The notes below the pieces were generated by a model. It had not been told where the DNA came from. It searched no databases and saw nothing but the letters and a program-made list of their open reading frames with translations. From positions 186,001 to 250,000 of the forward strand of contig JBKBII010000002.1 in NCBI GenBank assembly GCA_046299415.1: a stretch of 64,000 nt of DNA, read 5' to 3'. The first letter of the stretch is position 1. The number at the start of each line of letters is the position of its first letter. The position numbers were made by a program, and so were the translations under genes. Of this stretch, positions 45,992 to 55,494 are shown one piece after another. The stretch comes from JBKBII01 sp046299415 (lineage in GTDB: Bacteria > Pseudomonadota > Gammaproteobacteria > Ectothiorhodospirales > Ectothiorhodospiraceae).

Positions 45992-47692
45992 GTGTCCTTC
46001 CAGCGTCGTCGTTTTCTGTTGGCCACCGCAGCGGTGCCCGTCGCAGGCTCGTTGCTCAGCGCGTGTACGACCAGTGATGACACGCCGCGTTTCGACTTTG
46101 GCGTCGCATCGGGCGACCCGTTGAGCGACCGCGTCATCCTGTGGACACACGTGACTCGGGGCAGCGACCTGACCGTCGATGTCAACTGGGAAGTCGCCAC
46201 GGATGCAGCGTTCACCAACATCGTGCGTCGCGGCGTCTCTCAGTCCCGGGCCGAGCGCGACTACACGGTCAAGGTCGACGCCGACGGCCTGCTGTCGGAT
46301 CGCGTTTACTTCTACCGCTTTCGCGTCGAGGACGAAGTCTCCCCAATCGGACGAACCCGAACCCTGCCGATCGCCACACCCGAGCGGATTCGGTTTGCAG
46401 TCGTCTCATGCTCCAACTACCCAGCCGGCTACTTCCACGTCTACCGCGACATCGCCGAACGCGATGACATCGACGCTGTTCTGCATCTCGGCGACTACAT
46501 CTACGAATACGACCGCTCCGGCTACGCCTCCGCAGACGCCGCCGCGCTGGGGCGCCTGTCGGAACCAGACGCCGAGCTGGTACAACTCAATCAGTATCGG
46601 CGCCGTTACCGGCAATACCGTTCAGACTCCGACCTACAGGCGTTCCACGCTCGCCATCCGATGATCGCGGTGTGGGACGACCACGAAGTCGCCAACGACA
46701 GCTGGCGTGCCGGGGCTGAAAACCATGACACGGCCACCCAAGGTGATTTTTTCGTCCGCCGCGCCAATGCCATCAAGGCTTGGCTCGAATGGCTGCCGGT
46801 GCGTGAACAACCGCAGAGCGATCGCATTTTCCGGCGCTTCGAATTCGGCGGACTCGTCACCCTGCACATGCTCGACACGCGCAATCTGGCCCGCGACGAG
46901 CAACTCGACTACGCCGACTTCATCAGTGCAGATGGCCGCTTCGACGCCGCAGGCTTCCAGGCGGCCTTGACCGATTCGAGCCGCACCCTCCTCGGCCTCG
47001 AGCAACTTAGCTGGCTGGAAGTCGGTCTCGCCAATTCGACGGCTCGCTGGCAGGTGCTCGGTCAACAGGTCCTGATCGGCCGCATGAACGTCCCTGCGCC
47101 GGTCTTCTTGGGTTTGGCCTCGGCCATTCTCGGTCTGCCCGCCGATCCAGCGAATACGATCTCTGTCGAGGGCTATCTTGCGCTGGCTCAGCGCGCCCAG
47201 ATTGCACCCGAGACCCTAACGCCCACGGAGCGCGCGATCCTCGCGCAGCCGGCGATTCCCTACAACCTCGATGCCTGGGATGGTTACCCTGTGGAACGTG
47301 AGCGCCTGTTCCAGGTTGCCCGCAGCCTCGACCACAATCTCGTAGTGCTGGCGGGCGACACGCACAACGCGTGGGCCTCAGACTTGAGTACGCTTGACCG
47401 ATCGCCGATCGGCGTCGAATTTGCGACCGCGTCGGTCAGCTCGCCTGGTCTCGAAGCACTCCTGCCGCAGAACCCGGCTCTCGCACAGCAAGCCTTTGTC
47501 GCCCTGATCGAGCCACTGCGGGCGGCCAATCTCGGCGATCGTGGCTATCTGATCACGGAGTTCACCGCTGATCAGGCACAGGCCGAATGGGTGTTCGTTT
47601 CATCGGTGAAAGAACGCACCTATCGGCGTCTCGAAGACGCCACGATCCGGTTGCGCACGCGCGCTGATACGCGCCGCATCGAAGCCAGTTAA
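45992..47692 (+). CDS. phoD: PhoD-type alkaline phosphatase, Tat-exported
   Basis: Calcium/iron phosphatase or phosphodiesterase. The N-terminus is a Tat signal (SFQRRRFLLATAAV) ending in a lipobox-like LLSAC. After a PhoD N-terminal beta domain (FGVASGDPLSDRVILWTHV) come the metal-binding motifs VVSCSNYPAGYF, HLGDYIYEYD, VWDDHEVANDSW and LAGDTHNAW. GTG 45992 has GAGGT about 6 bases upstream and sits right at the Tat signal; a TTG far upstream would bury the signal. 566 residues, family-like. It would release phosphate from organic esters outside the cytoplasm. A terminator follows at 47743. Confidence 0.92.
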   Translation: MSFQRRRFLLATAAVPVAGSLLSACTTSDDTPRFDFGVASGDPLSDRVILWTHVTRGSDLTVDVNWEVATDAAFTNIVRRGVSQSRAERDYTVKVDADGLLSDRVYFYRFRVEDEVSPIGRTRTLPIATPERIRFAVVSCSNYPAGYFHVYRDIAERDDIDAVLHLGDYIYEYDRSGYASADAAALGRLSEPDAELVQLNQYRRRYRQYRSDSDLQAFHARHPMIAVWDDHEVANDSWRAGAENHDTATQGDFFVRRANAIKAWLEWLPVREQPQSDRIFRRFEFGGLVTLHMLDTRNLARDEQLDYADFISADGRFDAAGFQAALTDSSRTLLGLEQLSWLEVGLANSTARWQVLGQQVLIGRMNVPAPVFLGLASAILGLPADPANTISVEGYLALAQRAQIAPETLTPTERAILAQPAIPYNLDAWDGYPVERERLFQVARSLDHNLVVLAGDTHNAWASDLSTLDRSPIGVEFATASVSSPGLEALLPQNPALAQQAFVALIEPLRAANLGDRGYLITEFTADQAQAEWVFVSSVKERTYRRLEDATIRLRTRADTRRIEAS

Positions 47693-47742
47693 GGCAGAAC
47701 GCCCATCCTCGAACTCCGGCCCGGCCTTTGGCCGTTAGCAGC

Positions 47743-47774
47743 AGCCCCGCAACGCCTAGCGTTTCGGGGCTTTT
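47743..47774 (+). terminator. Rho-independent terminator after phoD
   Basis: A 13-bp stem with one mismatch (AGCCCCGCAACGC / GCGTTTCGGGGCT) and a 3-base loop runs into TTTT. It lies 50 bases after the phoD stop. Confidence 0.85.
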
Positions 47775-47873
47775 CGTTGCGAACACGGATCACTTCCCTC
47801 AGCCGCAGAATCAGCCAGTCCACGCGATTTACGATCGCGCCGTCGATGTGCGCGGCACTGCCCTTCACTCACC

Positions 47874-48665
47874 TCAAGCCAGGCGATCGAGACGTAACCG
47901 TTGGCGCGTGTCGAACAGGCGTCGAGACGCAAGAGACAACGCCGCCAAAGCTCCGAATCCAGTTCCAGCCGCGATCAAGAACATAATCAGAATCTGATAA
48001 CTCACGGCGATCATCGGCGGCGTACCCGCAAGAATCTGCCCCGTCATCATCCCGGGCAAACTGACGATGCCGGCCGTCGCCATCGCATTGATCGTTGGCA
48101 TCAAACCCGCACGAGCCGCTTCGCGACGCAACGTCGCCAACGCGACGTGCGGCACGTGTCCCAACGCAAGACGGGCCTCGATGACCCGACGCTCGCGTGC
48201 CACCGCGGACGTCAACCGATCAAGGGCCAGCGCGATGCCCGTCATCGTATTGCCCAGGATCATCCCCAACAGCGGTATCGCATACTGCGGTGTCCACCAC
48301 GGCTCCGGGCCCACCATCGTTGTCAACGCCAGCAACGCAACCGTGAACGACGAAACGAACATCGTCACCGTGCCGAGACCATAACCCCACAAGCCACGAA
48401 ACCGCTTGTTCTGGCGGGCCATGACCTCATAACCGGCCACGGCCAGCATAAACACACTCATCGACGCCACTAAGGCCACGTGATCGACGTCAAAAATCCA
48501 CTGCAACACCAGGCCGACCAGCAACAATTGGAGCACGGTTCGAACTGAAGCGATCGCGAGCGAGCGGGCAACGCAAAGGCTCTGCCATACGGTCATCGCG
48601 CCCAAAACCACCACCAGCAAGCCAGCCAAGGCCAGATCGAAGGCGGTCAACGCGATGACGTTCAA
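47874..48665 (-). CDS. fetB: FetB-like ABC transporter permease (UPF0014)
   Basis: Membrane part of a FetAB-type exporter, linked in E. coli to iron export and oxidative stress. The TTG start at 48665 overlaps the fetA TGA, with GGGAGA 9 bases upstream; the ORF extension is not conserved. The 263 residues have about seven helices and the family blocks SVRTVLQLLLVG, LLGMILGNTMTGIALALDR, ALGHVPHVALATLRREA and GIVSLPGMMTGQILAGTPP. Length equals that of the family (about 260). Coupled to the ATPase gene. Confidence 0.9.
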   Translation of the reverse strand: MNVIALTAFDLALAGLLVVVLGAMTVWQSLCVARSLAIASVRTVLQLLLVGLVLQWIFDVDHVALVASMSVFMLAVAGYEVMARQNKRFRGLWGYGLGTVTMFVSSFTVALLALTTMVGPEPWWTPQYAIPLLGMILGNTMTGIALALDRLTSAVARERRVIEARLALGHVPHVALATLRREAARAGLMPTINAMATAGIVSLPGMMTGQILAGTPPMIAVSYQILIMFLIAAGTGFGALAALSLASRRLFDTRQRLRLDRLA

Positions 48666-49303
48666 GCCGTAATCTCCCGCACAAAGCGTCCTTTCTCGAG
48701 TATCAGGCAACGCCCGCCGAGGCGATGTCGCTGAACCTCGTCGTGGCTGACCCAAACCACGCCCGCGTCGTTTTCAGTCAAATGAGCGCTCACGGCTCGC
48801 TCGAGGCGCTGAGTATTTGCAAGATCGAGATTGGCCGTCGGCTCATCGAGCAGCAACACCTGAGGTTCCGCCACCAACGCACGCGCGAATGCGAGGCGTT
48901 GACGTTCGCCTGACGACAACCGCTCCACCGTCCAAGACAACGCTTCTGCCGGGAGATCCAGCCGATTGAGCCAACTCTCAGTGATGGCGCGACGATTCAA
49001 GTCGAAATGATCGCCCACGCGCTCGCCCCACCACGCCGAATCCGCCGCGAGGTAGGCAACTCGTGCTCGCCAATTGTTGGGGCTGAATGTCTCGCGTCCA
49101 CGTCCGTCGAGCAAAACCGTTCCGCTCGCTGGATCGAGGTCGGCCAACGCTCGCAACAACAGCGACTTGCCTGCCCCCGACACGCCTGAGACCTGTATCA
49201 ACTCACCGGGCCTCAACTCGAAAGACAAGGGGCCGATCTGCGGCGTACGCAGATCACGGACCACCAACAAAGGTAACGATGACCGGAGCGATGAACATGG
49301 CAT
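48662..49303 (-). CDS. fetA: FetA-like ABC transporter ATPase
   Basis: Energises the FetB permease. The 213 residues carry Walker A GVSGAGKSLLL, the Q-loop region VAYLAADSAWWGERV, signature LSSGERQRLAFARAL, Walker B VLLLDEPTANLD and the switch His in VVWVSHDEVQRH. ATG 49303 is chosen; upstream residues are not conserved. It overlaps fetB at stop/start and is divergent from yqhA, 86 bases away. The metal exported is inferred only from family. Confidence 0.9.
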   Translation of the reverse strand: MPCSSLRSSLPLLVVRDLRTPQIGPLSFELRPGELIQVSGVSGAGKSLLLRALADLDPASGTVLLDGRGRETFSPNNWRARVAYLAADSAWWGERVGDHFDLNRRAITESWLNRLDLPAEALSWTVERLSSGERQRLAFARALVAEPQVLLLDEPTANLDLANTQRLERAVSAHLTENDAGVVWVSHDEVQRHRLGGRCLILEKGRFVREITA

Positions 49304-49389
49304 CACGCCATGGTAGGCCCGGGACCGAAGTCCTACAATGCGCGCTGCGGCGCCCAATCACCAGCCACCTCATCGACAGGATCACCACG

Positions 49390-49995
49390 ATGCACCCTGA
49401 TCATCCCCACAGCGGCGCTTTTGAACACCGGCTCGAAGGCCTGATTTTCGCCAGCCGCTGGCTTCTGGCCCCTTTTTTCGTCGGCCTGATCTTCGCGATC
49501 GCCGTCCTGCTGATCAAATTCGCCAAGGAGCTCTTTAATCTGACGCAGCTTGCAATGTTCGGATCGACAGCAGATACCGTATTTTCCGTTCTCTCTCTCG
49601 TCGACACCGCATTGATCGCGGGCCTGCTCCTGATCATGGTGTTCTCCGGCTACGAAAACTTCGTGTCCAAACTCGACACCCGTGACCATGTCGACCGTCC
49701 GGCCTGGATGGGCAAAGTCGGCTTCTCAGACCTCAAACTCAAACTCATCGGCGCAATCGTCGCGATTTCGGGCGTCGAGTTGCTCAAGGTATTTCTCACG
49801 ATCGAGGCATTCACACAAGAACAGGTGATGTGGAAAGTTCTGATTCACCTGACCCTTGCCGCAACTGCGTTGCTATTCGCCATCACCGATTGGGTTTCCG
49901 ATCATCAAAAGGCGGCCAAGACCACACAGAAACAGCTGAGTCAGTTTCGCAATCGTGCAAGTCCTGCGACGCTCGTAGACGACAACAAAATTTAA
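49390..49995 (+). CDS. yqhA: YqhA-family inner-membrane protein (TIGR00645)
   Basis: The 201-residue protein has four membrane helices. Family blocks seen are FEHRLEGLIFASRWLLAPFF, SLVDTALIAGLLLIMVFSGY, ENFVSKLD and SGVELLKVFL, matching TIGR00645/UPF0114. ATG 49390 with AGGA 9 bases upstream is preferred to an earlier start at 49087, which lies inside the divergent fetA gene. Function is unknown; no partner gene is seen. Confidence 0.92.
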   Translation: MHPDHPHSGAFEHRLEGLIFASRWLLAPFFVGLIFAIAVLLIKFAKELFNLTQLAMFGSTADTVFSVLSLVDTALIAGLLLIMVFSGYENFVSKLDTRDHVDRPAWMGKVGFSDLKLKLIGAIVAISGVELLKVFLTIEAFTQEQVMWKVLIHLTLAATALLFAITDWVSDHQKAAKTTQKQLSQFRNRASPATLVDDNKI

Positions 49996-50454
49996 AAGCG
50001 AAATACCATCACCACACCCTACGGGAATCACATCGACGGATAGCGAAAATTCGGCTGTGTCTACCTGCCGGTGCGTCAACGGAGAACGCGTCCACGACCG
50101 GGCCGAAGGCCCCTCTAACCTGCCGACTTGCTTCGCAATGCTCGCGCCAATACGTGCGCATAGCACCCAGATATCTCGGTCACAGACGAGCGACAGGGCC
50201 GATACGCGCTAATGATACCAAAACCGAAAACAAAAAAAGACGCGACCCCGAAAGGACGCGTCTAACAGCATTGTTACACAGATCCGGGTCCTGGATCCCA
50301 GTACCTGCAAGCAACGCCATGGGGGGGGGCACTCACAAAAACTCAAACTACACTTTGAAATTGGTGTCGCACATCATCTGAGATCGATACCGGCGTCTCG
50401 ACATCTCACCTCATGAGTAGAACGCGGCCGCTACACGACCGCGTCTTTACCGCC
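49996..50454. other. Gap between yqhA and amtB
   Basis: Convergent gap of 460 bases. It contains the amtB terminator (50231-50262), a run of nine G at about 50321-50329, and no supported gene. Confidence 0.5.
50231..50262 (-). terminator. Rho-independent terminator after amtB
   Basis: On the minus strand AGACGCG and CGCGTCT form a 7-bp stem around a loop of about 12 bases, followed by seven T. It lies about 190 bases after the amtB stop. Confidence 0.8.
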
Positions 50455-51705
50455 TTACTTGCGATTGAACTCCGGATAGGCCTCGATTCCGCACTCAGCG
50501 ACATCGGCACCGACCTGCTCTTCCTCAGGCGAGAGCCTGATCCCCATCGTCGCTTTGAGGATGGCCCACACGATCAGACTGGCAACAAACATGAAGGTGA
50601 AGATGACCACGATGCCGATGATCTGACCGACGAAGGTCGCATCTGGATTCGACAGCAGCACAGCGAACAGACCCCAGATGCCCGCGGTACCATGGGCTGA
50701 AATCGCACCGACCGGGTCATCGATTCGCAGCTTGTCGAGCGCAATGATCGACACGACGACGATCAAGCCCCCCACAGCGCCGATAAAGGCCGCGAGGATG
50801 GGCGTCGGCATCATCGGCTCAGCCGTGATTGACACCAAGCCCGCAACCGCGCCGTTGAGCGCCATCGTCAAGTCCGCCTTGCCAAACATGATTCGCGACA
50901 GAACCAGTGCTGCCAAGGCTCCGCCGGCAGCTGCAAGGTTGGTGTTGGTGAAAACCGCCGCGACATTGTTAGCCGACTCGACGTCGGAGACCTTCAGCTC
51001 AGAACCGCCGTTGAAACCGAACCAGCCGAGCCACAAGATTAGAACGCCGAGCGTCGCCAGTGGCATGCTGGATCCAGGCATCGCATGGATTTCGCCGTTG
51101 GCGCCGTATTTGCCACGACGTGCACCCAACAGAAGAACGCCTGCCAGCGCTGCGGCAGCACCGGCCATGTGGACGATTCCCGAGCCCGCGTAATCCGAAT
51201 ACCCCAGCTCGTCGAGGAAGCCACCGCCCCAGCTCCAGAAGCCCTGAATCGGGTAAATGAATCCTGTGAGCACCACCGCGAATGCGAGGAACGCCCAAAG
51301 CTTCATGCGCTCAGCGACGGCACCCGAGATGATCGACATCGCCGTGGCGACAAACACCACTTGGAAGAAGAAGTCGGCGCGATCCGAGTAGTAGATTTCG
51401 CCCTCCGACGCCACAACATCTGCGACCGCGTTATCGCCGCTGATCAAAAACCCAATACTAGGAATGACTGAGCTCAGACCATCGCCATACATAATGTTAT
51501 AGCCGACCAACATGTACATGATGCTGGCGATCGAATACAGCGCAATGTTTTTAGTTGCAATTTCAGTGACCGACTTCGACCGCACCAGCCCAGCTTCGAG
51601 CATTGTAAAACCTGCGGCCATCCACATGACCAGCGCGCCGGCAATCAAAAAGTAAAAGGTGTCGAGCGCATAAGCGAGCTCGATGATCTGCTGTTCAGTA
51701 TCCAT
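50455..51705 (-). CDS. amtB: Ammonium transporter AmtB
   Basis: Trimeric inner-membrane ammonium channel of 416 residues with eleven helices and no cleavable signal. Seen: MWMAAGFTMLEAGLVRSKSV, SWGGGFLDELGYSDYAGSGI with the conserved Asp, VHMAGAAAALAGV with the first pore His, WFGFNGGSEL, and ISAHGTAGIWGLFAVLL with the second pore His. It follows glnK by 39 bases in the same transcript, the usual glnK-amtB operon; GlnK plugs the channel when ammonium is plentiful. A terminator follows. Confidence 0.97.
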   Translation of the reverse strand: MDTEQQIIELAYALDTFYFLIAGALVMWMAAGFTMLEAGLVRSKSVTEIATKNIALYSIASIMYMLVGYNIMYGDGLSSVIPSIGFLISGDNAVADVVASEGEIYYSDRADFFFQVVFVATAMSIISGAVAERMKLWAFLAFAVVLTGFIYPIQGFWSWGGGFLDELGYSDYAGSGIVHMAGAAAALAGVLLLGARRGKYGANGEIHAMPGSSMPLATLGVLILWLGWFGFNGGSELKVSDVESANNVAAVFTNTNLAAAGGALAALVLSRIMFGKADLTMALNGAVAGLVSITAEPMMPTPILAAFIGAVGGLIVVVSIIALDKLRIDDPVGAISAHGTAGIWGLFAVLLSNPDATFVGQIIGIVVIFTFMFVASLIVWAILKATMGIRLSPEEEQVGADVAECGIEAYPEFNRK

Positions 51706-51744
51706 GATGTCGTCCTTCTTCGCGAATTGGAAAGATCAAATCGT

Positions 51745-52083
51745 TTACAGCGCTTCCGGGCCGGTCTCACCCGTCCGAATACGAACCACCTGCTCAATAG
51801 GGGTAACAAAAATCTTCCCATCGCCAATCTTTCCGGTACTGGCTGCTTTTAAAATCGTCTCAACGACAAGATCGATTCGATCCTCGGCAATGGCGATTTC
51901 GAGTTTGACCTTGGGCAAAAAGTCAACGACGTACTCGGCACCTCGATATAACTCAGTGTGCCCTCGCTGACGACCGAAGCCCTTAACTTCAGTCAAGGTC
52001 ATTCCCTGTACGCCGACCTGCGTCAATGCCTCGCGAACATCATCCAGCTTGAACGGCTTGATCACGGCTGTGACGAGCTTCAT
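51745..52083 (-). CDS. glnK: Nitrogen regulatory PII protein GlnK
   Basis: The 112-residue PII signal protein senses 2-oxoglutarate and ATP/ADP and binds AmtB. It begins MKLVTAVIKPFKLDDVREAL; the T-loop has LYRGAEYVVDFLPK with the uridylylation Tyr51. C-terminal DGKIFVTPIEQVVRIRTGE is typical. AGAGGG lies 6 bases before the ATG. A well-formed sigma-54 promoter 58 bases upstream shows that the glnK-amtB operon depends on RpoN and, by family knowledge, on NtrC. Confidence 0.97.
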   Translation of the reverse strand: MKLVTAVIKPFKLDDVREALTQVGVQGMTLTEVKGFGRQRGHTELYRGAEYVVDFLPKVKLEIAIAEDRIDLVVETILKAASTGKIGDGKIFVTPIEQVVRIRTGETGPEAL

Positions 52084-52140
52084 ATCGTTCCCTCTCGATA
52101 AAAAACGGGTCCCCGTTCAGGACGGAGCCGAGAGGGTTCT

Positions 52141-52158
52141 AGCGAACTTCGTGCCAGG
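52141..52158 (-). promoter_or_regulatory. Sigma-54 promoter of glnK-amtB
   Basis: The minus strand reads CCTGGCACGAAGTTCGCT: TGGCACG, then GC at exactly the -24/-12 spacing (GG-N10-GC). The -12 box is TCGCT where TTGCA/T is ideal. Transcription should start near 52131, leaving a leader of about 48 bases. Confidence 0.8.
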
Positions 52159-53092
52159 ATTGATTCGTTTGTCGGATGAGCGACCAATCAAACCAACGAA
52201 CCGCCCGTCTCAGCACAGACTTCAGTGGAATCGGCGCATCGATGGATCGCTTGTAATCTTCCGCGCGATGGGCGGTCATCAGGCCGTGAGAGACCCTGAG
52301 CCTTGCGATGGAAAGGCCATCCACGCACAAACGCTCTGGCCCCGGGACGACATTTTCTCAATCGCGTCACGACGCGCTGCACGGCGCATCACGCGTCGTG
52401 CCATGAGGCCAAGCTCAGAAGAAACACTCGGGGACTTTCCTCTGCCGAAAAACGGGCGCAGACCCGCATACAGGGCGTCGAACGCCCCCTCGGCACCGGC
52501 TGATTTCGGTTTTACGTTCGCTCTATTTGCGGCCGCGCAAGAGCTACAGCGCAACGACATTTTGAAGGTTTGGGGGATTCGTTACATCTAGGCTCAGCTC
52601 GGCCTGCCGTGCCAACCGAGTGCATTTCTGCGCGCCATCGGTCAGATTGCACCGAAAACGATCGTAGTCTGCACTGTTCTCGACCATTCCGACTGACCCT
52701 GCGAATGCGGCGTGTGCCTTTCAGGCTCACCGACCAACGATGTGTTGGTGTCGTATCAACCGGACTACTGCCCGTCGCCCACGAGCTTGCGCTCTATGGT
52801 TTTAAAGCTCACGGCGAACCGAGAGGCCCGGTACGGCATCGTGATGTTCGTCTGCGATCGGTTGGCATCGGATGAATTGGATGGAGCGTGAAATGGGCAC
52901 CACACACAGAGTCCTGATCGAGCCTCTGGCGTGGGCGGGAAATCATGCCGCCTGCGGTCGGTCGCCGGCGCGCGCCCCGGGCCTTATCATTTCAACGGTG
53001 GCAGCCGCCGCCCGATCAGCCGCTTCGATCAAAGACAGGCCGGGCACCGGGCGCCAACGGCTTTCGTGTTGGTGAGAAGATCGACACGGTCC

Positions 53093-53128
53093 AGCGCCAT
53101 TGCGTGCGCCGCCGCACGCAATGGCGCT
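53093..53128. repeat. 16-bp perfect inverted repeat (hairpin)
   Basis: AGCGCCATTGCGTGCG, a 4-base loop (CCGC), then CGCACGCAATGGCGCT. All 16 pairs match and no T run follows, so it is not an ordinary terminator. It lies 200 bases before the amylosucrase start. Confidence 0.9.
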
Positions 53129-53325
53129 CAGTGAAGGCCTACAGAATGACCTGAAGCGGGCATGGGGCAGCGCCCGAATCGCAAAAAGCCCGCGTTCTGG
53201 GCGGTGCGGATCCCAACGGATCGATGCGAACTCGGGCAGGTCGATCAGTGCCAAGTCCAGCGACCCGAGGCCAGCTAAGCCCACGCGAGGCACAATGCCC
53301 AGATCAACGTCGAAAGGAGCCCTTG

Positions 53326-55284
53326 ATGTACGAGGCTGCAGCGCACCATTTGCTCAACGAATTGCTCGACGAACTGAAACCGGAGATCCGCCGGGCTGAC
53401 CTGCGGCACTTTTACACGCGGTTGGGCGCGAACTTTTATGCCATTCACTCGCTTTTTCGCACCCTGTACGGCTCACACCCGGATTTTCACCAACAATTGC
53501 GGCGACTGGTGGAAGTCATGGCGACGCGTACGATCGAGCGCAGCGCCGATTTCGAACGCCAGGATCGTCAACGCGAACGCGATCGCGACTGGTTTCTGCG
53601 CCCGAACCTCGCGGCGATGGCACTATACGCAGACGGCTTCGCCGGCACTTTGAACGGCGTCCGCGAACGCCTCGGTTACCTTCAGAGACTCGGCGTCAAC
53701 GTCGTTCACATCATGCCGATGCTCGACGGACCCGAAGGCGCCAACGATGGCGGTTACGCAGTCAGCGACTATCGCCGTATCAATCCGCGACTTGGAACGC
53801 TAGACGACTTCCGCTCGTTGACGACCGCGATGCGCGCGCGCGGGATGGTGTTGATCGCCGATATCGTCGTCAATCACACCTCGGATCAGCACGAATGGGC
53901 CCTGCGCGCCAAAGCGGGCGAAAAGCGCTTTCAAGACTACTTCTACCTGTTTCCCAATCGCGACATTCCCGATCTTTTCGACGAGACGCTGCCGGAGATC
54001 TTTCCCGAGACGTCGCCCGGCAACTTCACGTTCATCCCCGAAATCAATCAATGGGCCATGACCGTCTTTAACGATTACCAGTGGGACCTGAACTACTCGA
54101 ATCCTGCGGTTTTCGTCGAAATGATCGACATCGCCCTGTTCTGGGCCAACGAAGGCGTCGACATCCTACGTCTCGACGCCGTGGCCTTCCTGTGGAAAAA
54201 GATCGGCACGAACTGTCAAAACCTGCACGAAGCTCATCTGATCCTCCAACTGATGAAGGATTGTTGTCAGGTGGTCGCGCCTGGCGTGCTGTTCATCGCC
54301 GAAGCCATCGTCGCACCGGTCGAAATCATCAAGTATTTCGGCGAAGACGCTGTCGTCGCCAAAGAATGCGAAATCGCCTACAACGCGACGTTCATGGCGC
54401 TGCTATGGGATGCGATGGCGACACGCAACGCTCGTCTACTGAATCAAGGCATCCAGTCGTTGCCCAACAAACTTGATGGCGCAACCTGGCTCAACTACGC
54501 CCGTTGCCATGACGACATCGGTCTTGGCTTCGACGACGCCGACATCGCCGCGGTGGGCTACGACCCCAAGGCCCACCGGCGCTTCCTGCTTGATTACTAC
54601 ACCGGCCAGTTTTCGGGTTCCGACGCGCGCGGCGCCCTGTTCGGCGCCAATCCGCGTACCGGCGACGCACGCATTTCCGGCTCGCTTGCATCACTCGCCG
54701 GGCTGGAAGCCGCGCTCGAGCAGGATGACGCTCACGAGATCGAACACGCCATTCATCGCATCGCGCTGCTGCACGGAATGATCGCGTCCTTTGGCGGGAT
54801 CCCGCTGCTGTACTACGGCGATGAACTCGGCCTGCGATCGGATCGGCGCTATCTCGACGACCCCGCCAAGGCCAATGACAGTCGCTGGTCTAACCGACCG
54901 ACCTTTGATTGGTCGATCGCGGCCCGCAGCGAACAACATGGCACGATCGAGCATCGCGTTTTCACCGCCTTGCAGCGCATCCTCGCCGTTCGCAGTTCGA
55001 TCGCAGCGTTCGCAGACTTCAACAATCGCGAATTGATCAACACCGACAACCCGCATCTGTTCACTTTCATACGTCACGCCGTTGACGGTCTGCATCCCCC
55101 GGTTCTCGTGATTGCGAACTTCGACGCCAAGCCACAGTGGCTGGATCTAAAACCGCTGCCTCAGCGGCGAAGTCTTCTCGCCGGTGCACTACAGGACCTA
55201 CACAGCGGCGAGACGCCACGACTGTTCGATGACCGCCTCGCGATCCCACCGTATCGCTTTTACTGGCTGGCGCCCTGCCGCTGA
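53326..55284 (+). CDS. ams: Amylosucrase (GH13 subfamily 4)
   Basis: Transfers glucose from sucrose onto a glucan and frees fructose; some relatives only hydrolyse sucrose. The 652 residues start at ATG 53326 with AGGAG 7 bases upstream. An N-terminal helical domain precedes the barrel. The nucleophile Asp284 is in DILRLDAVAF, the acid Glu326 in FIAEAIV and the third acid Asp396 in RCHDDIG. These are nearly the positions known for Neisseria amylosucrase (286, 328, 393). HIMPMLDGPEGANDGGYAV and IADIVVNHTSDQHEWA are the other GH13 blocks. No signal peptide, so it probably acts on internal sucrose made by the SPS gene (inference). A terminator follows. Confidence 0.93.
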   Translation: MYEAAAHHLLNELLDELKPEIRRADLRHFYTRLGANFYAIHSLFRTLYGSHPDFHQQLRRLVEVMATRTIERSADFERQDRQRERDRDWFLRPNLAAMALYADGFAGTLNGVRERLGYLQRLGVNVVHIMPMLDGPEGANDGGYAVSDYRRINPRLGTLDDFRSLTTAMRARGMVLIADIVVNHTSDQHEWALRAKAGEKRFQDYFYLFPNRDIPDLFDETLPEIFPETSPGNFTFIPEINQWAMTVFNDYQWDLNYSNPAVFVEMIDIALFWANEGVDILRLDAVAFLWKKIGTNCQNLHEAHLILQLMKDCCQVVAPGVLFIAEAIVAPVEIIKYFGEDAVVAKECEIAYNATFMALLWDAMATRNARLLNQGIQSLPNKLDGATWLNYARCHDDIGLGFDDADIAAVGYDPKAHRRFLLDYYTGQFSGSDARGALFGANPRTGDARISGSLASLAGLEAALEQDDAHEIEHAIHRIALLHGMIASFGGIPLLYYGDELGLRSDRRYLDDPAKANDSRWSNRPTFDWSIAARSEQHGTIEHRVFTALQRILAVRSSIAAFADFNNRELINTDNPHLFTFIRHAVDGLHPPVLVIANFDAKPQWLDLKPLPQRRSLLAGALQDLHSGETPRLFDDRLAIPPYRFYWLAPCR

Positions 55285-55331
55285 CGACGGATCAATCCCG
55301 CCTAGATCGAGCGGCATCTGCACAAACGAGA

Positions 55332-55376
55332 AAACCCCGCAGAGGGCCATTTACAGGCCATCGGCGGGGTTTCTTT
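55332..55376 (+). terminator. Terminator between amylosucrase and cytochrome genes
   Basis: AAACCCCGC and GCGGGGTTT form a 9-bp stem around a 23-base loop that can itself pair (GGCC/GGCC), followed by TTTCTTTG. The A-rich left flank lets it serve both convergent genes. Confidence 0.8.
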
Positions 55377-55494
55377 GTAACCACATCTTCACGGACGTCA
55401 GCAATCTACAAGGCAGGCCCCCTGTTTGAAACTAATCCCGGACCCGTTTCAAGTGAGGTCTGCCCACCAACGCCGTCGCGCGAACACGCCGGCA

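Larger units (their letters stand above)
52084..53325. other. 1.2-kb gap, no gene seen
   Basis: The longest gene-free stretch. It holds the glnK promoter at its left end and a 16-bp perfect hairpin at 53093-53128. A minus-strand frame at 52943-53293 (116 residues, LDLALIDLPEFASIRW) looks slightly protein-like but matches nothing. The amylosucrase frame stays open to 53224 without conserved residues. Confidence 0.45.

Noticed and set aside
50321..50329. Phase-variable G tract
   Set aside because: The nine-G run lies in noncoding DNA downstream of amtB and of yqhA, so slippage would not switch a gene; sequencing slippage is also possible.
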